This document shows, one piece after another, positions 27,381 through 35,468 of a stretch of DNA of 64,000 bases (position 1 is its first letter; each line of letters opens with the position of its first letter). This DNA is from Streptomyces cyaneofuscatus. GTDB lineage: Bacteria > Actinomycetota > Actinomycetes > Streptomycetales > Streptomycetaceae. The stretch covers positions 186,001-250,000 of the forward strand of contig NZ_JOEM01000005.1 in assembly GCF_000718135.1 (NCBI RefSeq), given 5' to 3'. Under the pieces are notes generated by a model. It ran no database searches. It saw only the letters and a list, made by a program, of their open reading frames with translations, and was not told where the DNA came from. Made by a program: the position numbers and the translations under genes.

Positions 27381-28084
27381 AACTTCCGGCGCGGCCCCGC
27401 CCACCGCACATCGTGGTGGTAGGCGCGCAGCACCGCCTTGGAGCGGGCCCGATGGCGGTTGCGGTAGAACCGCTTGGCCCACATCGAGGTGGGGCGGGCC
27501 AGCCGGATCGCCCCGATCAGCGCGACGAACGGGACGAGGGTGCCCAGCACCGCCATCCGGGTCTTGCCCTTGAACAGCGCGATCAGGACGAAGCAGAAGT
27601 TGACCGCGTACGAGGTGATGACGCCGAGCCTGCTCTGCTGCTCCTCGTCGGTGACGTCGTCCACGCCGAGCGGTGAGAACCCCGCCAGGACCAGCAGCAC
27701 GAGCGAGGCGGTCAGCACGACCACCTCCACGCTCTGGCGGCCCTCCTCGGTCCAGTACACGTCGTCCAGATGCAGGATCAGCGCGAACTCGTCCAGCACC
27801 AGACCGGCCCCGATCCCGAAGATCACCGCGAACACCCCGGCGGCCACCCCGTGCCTCCCGGCGGCCACCGCGCCGAAGCCGCCGACCACCGTCAGCACGA
27901 CCCCGGGCACCACGTGGTGGACGTGGATCCCGCCCGGGGTGATGTTGCGGAACGGGCCCTTCCCCGCGCGGATCATCCGTGTGATGGTGCGCGTGACGGC
28001 GAAGGTCAGCACGAAGGCGGCCAGCGCGAGGAGCAGCGGGAGCTTGCCCGGCTCGGCGATGTTGGTGTGCCACCAGTTACCCAT
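27320..28084 (-). CDS. Conserved multi-pass membrane protein
   Basis: A 254-residue protein with about six hydrophobic helices, a central GGIHVHHVVPGVVL motif with three histidines and an acidic EFALILHLDDVYW stretch, then a basic cytoplasmic tail. The His/Asp pattern hints at a metal site or an enzyme within the membrane, but I know no function. Its start is 88 bp from the divergent cobS. Confidence 0.75.
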   Translation of the reverse strand: MGNWWHTNIAEPGKLPLLLALAAFVLTFAVTRTITRMIRAGKGPFRNITPGGIHVHHVVPGVVLTVVGGFGAVAAGRHGVAAGVFAVIFGIGAGLVLDEFALILHLDDVYWTEEGRQSVEVVVLTASLVLLVLAGFSPLGVDDVTDEEQQSRLGVITSYAVNFCFVLIALFKGKTRMAVLGTLVPFVALIGAIRLARPTSMWAKRFYRNRHRARSKAVLRAYHHDVRWAGPRRKFQDLIGGAPDRVPLPPARKP

Positions 28085-28172
28085 GCCACCCGCTCCCGAT
28101 GTGCTCAGCTCTGCGGCTTTTCTGACGTTTTGGCCAATCTATCCGTACGCGGGAGCGGCTAACCTGCCCGCG

Positions 28173-28958
28173 GTGACCTCCCTGAACAGCCACGGGCTGC
28201 GTTTCGCCTTCGGCACCCTCACCGTGCTGCCCGTCCGCGTGACCCGCTGGGACCGCGCGACCGCCAGGGCCGGGATGCTCTGCGCCCCGCTCGCCGGGCT
28301 CGTCGTCGGCCTGCTCGCCGCCGGGCTCGGCGCGCTGTCGCTGCTGGCCGGGTCGGGGCCGCTGCTCGCCGCGGTCGTCTCCGTCGCGGTGCCCGCCGCG
28401 CTCACCCGGGGGCTGCATCTGGACGGCCTCGCCGACACGGCGGACGGCCTGGGCAGCGGGAAGCCGGCCGAGGACGCGCTGCGGATCATGAAGCAGTCCG
28501 ACATTGGGCCGTTCGGTGTCATCACCCTGCTGCTGGTACTGCTGGCCCAGGTCGCCGTCCTCTTCGAGCTGTACGGGGAGGGGGGCTGGGCGCACGGCGC
28601 GCTCGGGGCCGTCGTCGCGGCCGTCGCCGCCCGGCTCGCGCTCACCCTGGCGTCCCGTCAGGGCGTCCCGGCGGCCCGGCCGGAGGGGCTCGGCGCGGTG
28701 GTGGCGGCCACGGTCCCGGTGAGGTGGGCGGTGGTCGTGGCGGCGGTGACGGTGGCCCTGTGCGCGGCGGCGGGCGCGGCCTTCGGCCCGTACGGTGCAC
28801 TGCACCACGCGCTCGCGGTGCTGGGCGCGCTCGCCGCCGCCGAACTCCTGCTGCGCCACTGCGTGCGGCGGTTCGGCGGGGTGACCGGGGACGTGTTCGG
28901 CGGGGTGGCGGAGACGGCGGCGACGGCGGCCCTGGTGGTGCTGGCGCTCGGCCCCTGA
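28173..28958 (+). CDS. cobS: Adenosylcobinamide-GDP ribazoletransferase
   Basis: A 261-residue polytopic membrane enzyme that joins adenosylcobinamide-GDP to alpha-ribazole (phosphate) in the last step of cobalamin assembly. Motifs are LHLDGLADTADGLGSGKPAEDALRIMKQSDIGPFGV and a C-terminal GDVFGGVAETAATAALV. There is no RBS; TAACCT (28160-28165) is 7 nt before the GTG, suggesting leaderless expression. It works with the cobU and cobT products. Confidence 0.93.
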   Translation: MTSLNSHGLRFAFGTLTVLPVRVTRWDRATARAGMLCAPLAGLVVGLLAAGLGALSLLAGSGPLLAAVVSVAVPAALTRGLHLDGLADTADGLGSGKPAEDALRIMKQSDIGPFGVITLLLVLLAQVAVLFELYGEGGWAHGALGAVVAAVAARLALTLASRQGVPAARPEGLGAVVAATVPVRWAVVVAAVTVALCAAAGAAFGPYGALHHALAVLGALAAAELLLRHCVRRFGGVTGDVFGGVAETAATAALVVLALGP

Positions 28959-29030
28959 CCGGCGTACGACAGGTCGCGGGCGCCCGGCCCCTGATCGGCG
29001 TACCACCGGTCGGGACCGGCCCCTGATCAC
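28949..29030 (+). repeat. Imperfect tandem repeat spanning the cobS stop codon
   Basis: CGGCCCCTGA occurs at 28949, 28985 and 29017 (spacing 36 and 32 bp), each followed by an imperfect copy of the same flank with a GGCGTAC- or ACCGTAG-like step. The first copy contains the cobS TGA. The rest of 28959-29232 shows no gene. Confidence 0.75.
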
Positions 29031-29232
29031 CGTAGGACCGGTCAGGAACCGGCCCGCGCACGGCCGGAACCGACCGCCTTACCGGTCGGGAACGGCCCGC
29101 CGCCGTAACCCCCGGCGAACGGCGCGCGTAGGCTCGATCCCGGCACATTGCGGAGGCGTCTACGATGCGCCGGGCACGGTCGGCCCACCCCTCGACCGAA
29201 CTGGAACTCAACGGAAGCGAGATTTCACCACC

Positions 29233-30780
29233 GTGACTGCTCTCACTCTCAGCACTGCCGGTGCGGCGACGCTGCGCGCCGACGCACTCGTCGTCGGCGT
29301 CGCGAAGGGCGCCAAGGAGCCGGTCCTCGCGCCTGGCGCCGAGGCCGTGGACAAGGCGTTCGACGGAAAGCTCGCCACCGTTCTCGCGACCCTGGGGGCC
29401 GTGGGTGCCGAGGGCGAACTGACCAAGCTGCCCGCGCCGTCCGGCCTCAAGGTCCCGGTCGTCATCGCGGTCGGCCTCGGTCCGGTCCCGGACAAGGAGG
29501 ACGCGTACGACGCGGAGGCGCTGCGGCGCGCCGCGGGTACCGCCGCCCGTGCGCTGTCCGGCTTCAAGAAGGCCGGCTTCGCGCTGCCCGCCGGCTCCGT
29601 CGAGGACGCCGCGGCCGTCGCCGAGGGCGCCCTGCTCGGCGCCTACGCCTTCACCGCCTACCAGGGCGGCGAGAACAAGCTCGCCCCCAAGGACGCCAAG
29701 GCCAAGGACAACGGCCCGAAGCTCCCGCTCGCCGAGATCACCCTGGTCGGCGCCAAGCCGCGCGACAAGGCGTACAAGGCGGCCGTCGAGCGCGCCCTCG
29801 CGCTGGCCGAGGAGATCAACCGCGCCCGCGACCTGATCAACACCCCGCCCAACGACCTCTACCCCGAGTCCTTCGCCGCCGTGGCCACCGCCGCGGGCAA
29901 GGAGCACGGCATCAAGGTCCAGGTGCTCGACGAGAAGGCCCTGGTCAAGGGCGGCTTCGGCGGCATCCTCGGCGTCGGCCAGGGCTCGGCGAACGGCCCG
30001 CGCCTGGTGAAGCTCGCCTACACCCACCCGAAGGCGGAGAAGACCCTGGCCCTCGTGGGCAAGGGCATCACCTACGACTCGGGCGGCATCTCGCTCAAGC
30101 CGGCCGGCCACAACGAGACGATGAAGTGCGACATGAGCGGCGCCGCCGCCGTGTTCGCCGCCGTCGTCACGGCCGCCCGCCTCGGCCTGAAGGTCAACGT
30201 GACCGGCTGGCTGGCGCTCGCCGAGAACATGCCCTCCGGCACCGCCACCCGCCCCGGTGACGTGCTGCGCATGTACAGCGGCAAGACCGTCGAGGTCCTC
30301 AACACCGACGCCGAGGGCCGGCTCGTCCTGGGCGACGCGCTCACCCGCGCCTCGGAGGAGAAGCCCGACGCGATCGTCGACGTGGCGACCCTGACCGGCG
30401 CGATGGTGCTGGCGCTCGGCAACCGCACCTTCGGCATCATGGCCAACGACGACGCCTTCCGTACGTCGATCCACGAGATCGCCGAGGAGGTCGGCGAGGC
30501 CTCGTGGCCGATGCCGCTCCCCGCCGACCTGCGCAAGGGCATGGACTCCCCCACCGCCGACATCGCCAACATGGGCGAGCGCATGGGCGGCGGCCTGGTG
30601 GCCGGTCTCTTCCTCAAGGAGTTCGTGGGCGAGGGCATCGCCTGGGCGCACCTGGACATCGCGGGCCCGGCCTTCCACGAGGGCGCCCCGTACGGCTACA
30701 CGCCCAAGGGCGGCACCGGCTCCGCGGTCCGCACCCTGGTGCGGCTCGCCGAGCGCACCGCCGACGGCGACCTGGGCTGA
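29233..30780 (+). CDS. pepA: Leucyl aminopeptidase (M17)
   Basis: A 515-residue cytosolic zinc exopeptidase removing N-terminal residues. The C-terminal catalytic half has GKGITYDSGGISLKP, MKCDMSGAAAV and the M17 signature NTDAEGRLVLGDAL. The N-terminal half is the usual regulatory domain. The GTG start lies ~12 nt after GGAAGCGAG. It sits in the same place as pepB in the mycobacterial order. Confidence 0.95.
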   Translation: MTALTLSTAGAATLRADALVVGVAKGAKEPVLAPGAEAVDKAFDGKLATVLATLGAVGAEGELTKLPAPSGLKVPVVIAVGLGPVPDKEDAYDAEALRRAAGTAARALSGFKKAGFALPAGSVEDAAAVAEGALLGAYAFTAYQGGENKLAPKDAKAKDNGPKLPLAEITLVGAKPRDKAYKAAVERALALAEEINRARDLINTPPNDLYPESFAAVATAAGKEHGIKVQVLDEKALVKGGFGGILGVGQGSANGPRLVKLAYTHPKAEKTLALVGKGITYDSGGISLKPAGHNETMKCDMSGAAAVFAAVVTAARLGLKVNVTGWLALAENMPSGTATRPGDVLRMYSGKTVEVLNTDAEGRLVLGDALTRASEEKPDAIVDVATLTGAMVLALGNRTFGIMANDDAFRTSIHEIAEEVGEASWPMPLPADLRKGMDSPTADIANMGERMGGGLVAGLFLKEFVGEGIAWAHLDIAGPAFHEGAPYGYTPKGGTGSAVRTLVRLAERTADGDLG

Positions 30781-30794
30781 GTGAGCGACGTGTG

Positions 30795-30820
30795 CGGCCC
30801 CGGGCATAGGTCCGGGGCCG
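30795..30820 (+). terminator. Hairpin terminator after pepA
   Basis: 9-bp stem CGGCCCCGG/CCGGGGCCG (30795-30803, 30812-30820) shortly after the stop codon. Confidence 0.7.
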
Positions 30821-30834
30821 TACGTGTTGTCCGG

Positions 30835-30876
30835 GCGGAACCGGTGAGAAGGAGAGCGGAACCGGTGAGAAGGAGA
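30835..30876 (+). repeat. Exact 21-bp tandem duplication
   Basis: The unit GCGGAACCGGTGAGAAGGAGA occupies 30835-30855 and again 30856-30876, in the 350-bp pepA/lpdA gap. Confidence 0.9.
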
Positions 30877-30910
30877 CAGGGTTTCGCTGTCGACGAACAC
30901 CGGCCGAATA

Positions 30911-30924
30911 CGTAGGTATCTACG
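30911..30924. promoter_or_regulatory. Inverted repeat upstream of lpdA
   Basis: CGTAG-GTAT-CTACG forms a perfect 5-bp dyad about 210 bp before lpdA. A second GGACG/CGTCC dyad follows around 30945-30960. They are possible regulatory elements in an otherwise gene-free 350-bp region. Confidence 0.35.
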
Positions 30925-31132
30925 CAGCAGTAACCCTCCGGAACGGACGATCATCCGTCCCGGACCCGGGCCCCGCGTCCCGCCCGCCGTCGACAAGTGC
31001 GAAGATGGGTTCTCGGCAGGACAGGGCCCCCACCACAGGGCCGAAGACAAAGCGGCCGAACACCAGCCGACCGGCCGGTCACACCCCAGCGACGGGGCCC
31101 GGCGTACGGCGCACATGCATGGAGGACGTGAC

Positions 31133-32521
31133 GTGGCGAACGACGCCAGCACCGTTTTCGACCTAGTGATCCTCGGCGGTGGCAGTGGCGGGTACGCCGC
31201 GGCCCTGCGCGGAGCGCAGCTGGGCCTGGACGTCGCCCTGATCGAGAAGGGCAAGGTCGGCGGCACCTGCCTGCACAACGGCTGCATCCCCACGAAGGCG
31301 CTGCTGCACGCGGGCGAGATCGCGGACCAGGCCCGTGAGTCGGCCCAGTTCGGCGTGAAGGCGACCTTCGAGGGCATCGACATGGAGGCCGTCAACAAGT
31401 ACAAGGACGAGGTGATCTCGGGCCTGTACAAGGGTCTCCAGGGTCTCATCGCCTCGCGCAAGGTCCACTACATCGAGGGTGAGGGCAAGCTCTCCTCCCC
31501 CACCTCCGTGGACGTGAACGGCCAGCGCATCCAGGGCCGCCACGTGCTGCTGGCGACCGGCTCCGTGCCGAAGTCGCTGCCGGGCCTGGAGATCGACGGC
31601 AACCGGATCATCTCCTCGGACCACGCGCTGAAGATGGACCGGGTCCCGAAGTCGGCCATCGTGCTGGGCGGCGGCGTCATCGGCGTCGAGTTCGCCTCGG
31701 CGTGGAAGTCCTTCGGCACCGAGATCACCATCGTCGAGGGCCTGAAGCACCTCGTCCCGGTCGAGGACGAGAACAGCTCGAAGCTTCTTGAGCGCGCGTT
31801 CCGCAAGCGCGGCATCAAGTTCAACCTCGGTACGTTCTTCGAGAAGGCCGAGTACACGCAGGACGGCGTCCGCGTCACCCTCGCCGACGGCAAGACCTTC
31901 GAGGCGGAGATCCTCCTCGTCGCGATCGGCCGCGGCCCGGTCTCGCAGGGCCTGGGCTACGAGGAGCAGGGCGTCGCGATGGACCGCGGCTATGTCCTGG
32001 TCGACGAGTACATGCAGACCAACGTGGAGACCATCTCGGCCGTGGGCGACCTCGTCCCGACCCTCCAGCTCGCCCACGTCGGCTTCGCCGAGGGCATCCT
32101 GGTGGCGGAGCGTCTCGCCGGTCTCAAGACCGTCCCGATCGACTACGACGGCGTGCCGAAGGTGACGTACTGCCACCCCGAGGTCGCCTCCGTGGGTATC
32201 ACCGAGGCCAAGGCCAAGGAGATCTACGGCGCGGACAAGGTCGTCGCCCTCAAGTACAACCTCGCGGGCAACGGCAAGAGCAAGATCCTCAAGACCGCGG
32301 GCGAGATCAAGCTCGTCCAGGTCAAGGACGGTGCCGTGGTCGGCGTCCACATGGTGGGCGACCGCATGGGCGAGCAGGTCGGCGAAGCCCAGCTGATCTA
32401 CAACTGGGAGGCGCTGCCGTCCGAGGTCGCCCAGCTCATCCACGCCCACCCGACGCAGAACGAGGCGATGGGCGAGGCTCACCTGGCGCTGGCCGGCAAG
32501 CCCCTCCACTCGCACGACTGA
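31133..32521 (+). CDS. lpdA: Dihydrolipoyl dehydrogenase (E3)
   Basis: A 462-residue FAD-dependent E3 that reoxidises dihydrolipoyl groups of 2-oxo acid dehydrogenase complexes. It has the FAD motif GGGSGGYAAALRGA, the redox disulfide in GGTCLHNGCIPTK, an NAD-binding GGGVIGVEFA and the C-terminal His-Glu dyad (HAHPTQNEAMGEA). The GTG at 31133 lies 7 nt after GGAGG; an ATG 18 bp upstream is less well placed. It is followed 62 bp later by the E2 gene. Confidence 0.96.
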   Translation: MANDASTVFDLVILGGGSGGYAAALRGAQLGLDVALIEKGKVGGTCLHNGCIPTKALLHAGEIADQARESAQFGVKATFEGIDMEAVNKYKDEVISGLYKGLQGLIASRKVHYIEGEGKLSSPTSVDVNGQRIQGRHVLLATGSVPKSLPGLEIDGNRIISSDHALKMDRVPKSAIVLGGGVIGVEFASAWKSFGTEITIVEGLKHLVPVEDENSSKLLERAFRKRGIKFNLGTFFEKAEYTQDGVRVTLADGKTFEAEILLVAIGRGPVSQGLGYEEQGVAMDRGYVLVDEYMQTNVETISAVGDLVPTLQLAHVGFAEGILVAERLAGLKTVPIDYDGVPKVTYCHPEVASVGITEAKAKEIYGADKVVALKYNLAGNGKSKILKTAGEIKLVQVKDGAVVGVHMVGDRMGEQVGEAQLIYNWEALPSEVAQLIHAHPTQNEAMGEAHLALAGKPLHSHD

Positions 32522-32583
32522 TCCCCCGGTCCCGGGCGCGACGACCGACCACTTCCGCATTTTCGTAAGGAGCAACTGAAACC

Positions 32584-34410
32584 ATGTCGGTTTCCGTAAC
32601 CCTTCCGGCGCTCGGCGAGAGCGTCACCGAGGGCACTGTCACCCGTTGGCTGAAGGCCGAGGGCGAGCGCGTCGAGGCCGACGAGCCGTTGCTCGAGGTC
32701 TCGACCGACAAGGTCGACACCGAGATCCCGGCCCCCGCGTCCGGCGTTCTGTCGTCCATCAAGGTCGCCGAGGACGAGACCGTCGAGGTCGGCGCCGAGC
32801 TGGCCGTCATCGACGACGGCTCCGGCGCTCCGGCCGAGGCCGAGGCTCCGGCCCAGGCCGAGTCCACCGAGCCGGCCGCCACCCCGGCCCCGGCCGCCGA
32901 AGAGGCGCCCACCGCCCCGTCGACCGAGACCGAGGCTCCGGCCGAGGCCCCGACCGCCGAGGCCGCCACCGGCGGTTCGTCCGCCGAGGGAACCGACGTC
33001 ACCCTCCCGGCGCTCGGCGAGAGCGTCACCGAGGGCACCGTCACCCGCTGGCTGAAGGAGGTCGGCGAGGAGGTCGCGGAGGACGAGCCCCTCCTCGAGG
33101 TCTCCACGGACAAGGTCGACACCGAGATCCCCGCCCCGGTCGCCGGTGTGCTGCTGGAGGTCGTGGTCGGCGAGGACGAGACCGCCGAGGTCGGCGCCAA
33201 GCTCGCCGTCATCGGTGCTCCGGGCGCCGCCCCGAAGCAGGAGGCCCCCAAGCAGGAGGCCCCGAAGGCCGAGGCCCCCAAGCAGGAGGAGGCTCCGAAG
33301 CAGGAGGCCCCGAAGGCCGAGGCACCCAAGGCCGAGGCGCCGAAGCAGGAGGCCCCCGCGGCTCCCGCACCGGCACCGGCCGCTCCGGCTCCGGCTCCGG
33401 CCGCCCCCGCGGCCCCGGCTCCGGCGCAGCCCGCTCCCGCCGCCGCCCAGGCACCGGCCGCCGCGCCCACCGGTGACGACGGCGCGTACGTCACGCCGCT
33501 GGTCCGCAAGCTCGCGTCCGAGAACAGCGTGGACCTGAGCTCGGTCAAGGGCACCGGCGTCGGTGGCCGTATCCGCAAGCAGGACGTCGTCGCCGCCGCG
33601 GAGGCCGCCAAGGCCGCCGCAGCTGCCCCGGCACCCGCCGCCGCTCCGGCCGCCGCCAAGGCAGCGCCGAAGCTGGAGGCCTCCCCGCTGCGCGGTCAGA
33701 CGGTCAAGATGACCCGCATGCGCAAGGTCATCGGCGACAACATGATGAAGGCGCTGCACTCGCAGGCCCAGCTGACCTCGGTCGTCGAGGTCGACATCAC
33801 CAAGCTGATGAAGCTGCGCAACCAGGCGAAGGCCGCGTTCGCCGCCCGTGAGGGCGTCAAGCTGTCCCCGATGCCGTTCTTCGTGAAGGCGGCGGCCCAG
33901 GCGCTGAAGGCCCACCCGGTCATCAACGCCCGGATCAACGAGGGCGAAGGCACCATCACGTACTTCGACGCGGAGAACATCGGCATCGCCGTGGACGCGG
34001 AGAAGGGCCTGATGACCCCGGTCATCAAGGGTGCGGGCGACCTGAACATCGCCGGCATCTCGAAGAAGACCGCCGAGCTGGCCGGCAAGGCCCGCGGTGG
34101 CGGCCTGACCCCGGACGACATGTCCGGTGCCACCTTCACCATCAGCAACACCGGTTCGCGCGGTGCGCTCTTCGACACCGTCATCGTGCCGCCGAACCAG
34201 GCAGCCATCCTGGGCATCGGCGCCACGGTCCGCCGCCCGGTGGTCATCGACCACCCGGACCTCGGCGAGACCATCGCGGTGCGCGACATGACGTACCTCG
34301 CGCTCTCCTACGACCACCGCCTGGTGGACGGCGCGGACGCCGCCCGTTACCTGACGTCGGTCAAGGCGATCCTGGAGGCCGGTGAGTTCGAGGTCGAGCT
34401 CGGCCTCTGA
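32584..34410 (+). CDS. sucB: Dihydrolipoamide acyltransferase E2 (2-oxoglutarate/pyruvate dehydrogenase complex)
   Basis: A 608-residue E2 with two N-terminal lipoyl domains, each with the lipoyl-lysine site [12 protein letters not shown]. These are followed by long Pro/Ala/Lys linkers with [10 protein letters not shown] repeats, a peripheral-subunit-binding domain ([32 protein letters not shown]) and a C-terminal catalytic domain ending in [16 protein letters not shown]. In actinobacteria one such E2 can serve the pyruvate complex and connect with the oxoglutarate complex. Neighbouring lpdA and aceE support a pyruvate dehydrogenase role. AAGGAG precedes the ATG. Confidence 0.93.
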   Translation: MSVSVTLPALGESVTEGTVTRWLKAEGERVEADEPLLEVSTDKVDTEIPAPASGVLSSIKVAEDETVEVGAELAVIDDGSGAPAEAEAPAQAESTEPAATPAPAAEEAPTAPSTETEAPAEAPTAEAATGGSSAEGTDVTLPALGESVTEGTVTRWLKEVGEEVAEDEPLLEVSTDKVDTEIPAPVAGVLLEVVVGEDETAEVGAKLAVIGAPGAAPKQEAPKQEAPKAEAPKQEEAPKQEAPKAEAPKAEAPKQEAPAAPAPAPAAPAPAPAAPAAPAPAQPAPAAAQAPAAAPTGDDGAYVTPLVRKLASENSVDLSSVKGTGVGGRIRKQDVVAAAEAAKAAAAAPAPAAAPAAAKAAPKLEASPLRGQTVKMTRMRKVIGDNMMKALHSQAQLTSVVEVDITKLMKLRNQAKAAFAAREGVKLSPMPFFVKAAAQALKAHPVINARINEGEGTITYFDAENIGIAVDAEKGLMTPVIKGAGDLNIAGISKKTAELAGKARGGGLTPDDMSGATFTISNTGSRGALFDTVIVPPNQAAILGIGATVRRPVVIDHPDLGETIAVRDMTYLALSYDHRLVDGADAARYLTSVKAILEAGEFEVELGL

Positions 34411-34437
34411 ACGCTCCGGCTGTAACCAGCCTCACCA

Positions 34438-34478
34438 GCGGCGCCCCCGTCCGGAACTCTTCCGGACGGGGGCGCCGC
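34438..34478 (+). terminator. Hairpin terminator after the E2 gene
   Basis: A perfect 19-bp stem (34438-34456 and 34460-34478) with a 3-nt loop, followed by TATTGT. Confidence 0.88.
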
Positions 34479-34558
34479 CGTATTGTCTAAACAGCCCGGG
34501 AGGCCCACCGCCACCGTGATGATGTAGGCAGCACCGGTCTGCCCTGAAGGAGCACCAC

Positions 34559-35182
34559 ATGACCCCGCCCGTCGTCCACTCGCTGCGCGAACAGATCCGC
34601 GAGCACATCGTGGAGGGGATCGTCAGCGGGCGCTGGAAGCCGGGTGAGCGGATCGTGGAGCGCCGCATCGCCACCGAGCTGGAGGTCAGCCAGACGCCCG
34701 TACGGGAGGCGCTGCGCGAGCTGGAGACGCTCCGGCTGATCGAGTCGGCCCCCAACAAGGGCGTCCGGGTCCGCAACCTCACCGCGGCCGACCTGGAGGA
34801 GAGCTACCCGGTACGGGCCGGCCTGGAGCAGATCGCCGCCGAGCTGGCCGCCCCGCTGCTCGGCCAGGACTGCTCGGCGCTGGAGCCGCATGTGGCGGCC
34901 CTGTACGAGGCGGACCGGCTGGCCGACGGCGAGGCCCAGGTGCGGCACACGGTCGGCTTCCACCGGGAGATGGTCCGGGCCGCCGGGAACGCGGTGCTGC
35001 TGCACACCTGGGAGGGACTCGGCATCGAGGTGTTCACCGCCCTCTCCATCCGCTGGCTGGGCACGGTGCAGAAGTCGTACGCGGAGGAGCACCAGGCCCT
35101 CATCGACGCGTTCCTCGCCGGGGACCCGCAGATCGGGGCCCTGGTGAAGGCGCACGTCCTGGGCTGCGCGCCCCGGGCCTGA
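34559..35182 (+). CDS. GntR/FadR-family transcriptional regulator
   Basis: A 207-residue regulator with an N-terminal winged HTH (RIVERRIATELEVSQTPVREALRELETLRLIE) and a C-terminal all-helical FCD ligand domain. GAAGGAG precedes the ATG. It lies 286 bp upstream of aceE in the same direction, so it may act as a PdhR-like regulator of pyruvate dehydrogenase; that is inference from position. A TGT-n4-ACA dyad in its own leader (about 34484-34493) could be an autoregulatory site. The last codons and stop are duplicated in tandem (29-bp period). Confidence 0.88.
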   Translation: MTPPVVHSLREQIREHIVEGIVSGRWKPGERIVERRIATELEVSQTPVREALRELETLRLIESAPNKGVRVRNLTAADLEESYPVRAGLEQIAAELAAPLLGQDCSALEPHVAALYEADRLADGEAQVRHTVGFHREMVRAAGNAVLLHTWEGLGIEVFTALSIRWLGTVQKSYAEEHQALIDAFLAGDPQIGALVKAHVLGCAPRA

Positions 35183-35354
35183 GCCGGCTGGGCTGCGCGG
35201 CACGCGCCTGAACCACCGGATCATTTGGCGTGCGACCTGCTCTTCCGTGCAGGTCAGCGCCCTATTTGCACGCTATTTCGCGTCACTCCGTGCCCCCTTT
35301 CGAGGCACCCCATGCCACTTTTCTTCGTATCGAGAAGTTTTGCCTTCAATCCTT

Positions 35355-35371
35355 TGATCGATCATCGATCA
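35355..35371. promoter_or_regulatory. Perfect 17-bp palindrome upstream of aceE
   Basis: TGATCGAT-C-ATCGATCA, 97 bp before aceE in a locally AT-richer stretch. Its symmetry and size fit a GntR/FCD operator, and a GntR gene lies just upstream. The remainder of 35183-35468 holds no gene. Confidence 0.6.
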
Positions 35372-35468
35372 GCGCCTTACAGTTCACTTCGCGGGCCCAC
35401 CGGCCCCATCGCTCTGTCCTGCCAGATAGAGCCTTCTCCACCCCCCTCCTCTCCGGAAGGCGGCGATC

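Noticed and set aside
28642..31461. A 939-codon open frame on the minus strand across cobS and pepA
   Set aside because: Shadow frame crossing two real genes and an intergenic region with terminator and repeats.
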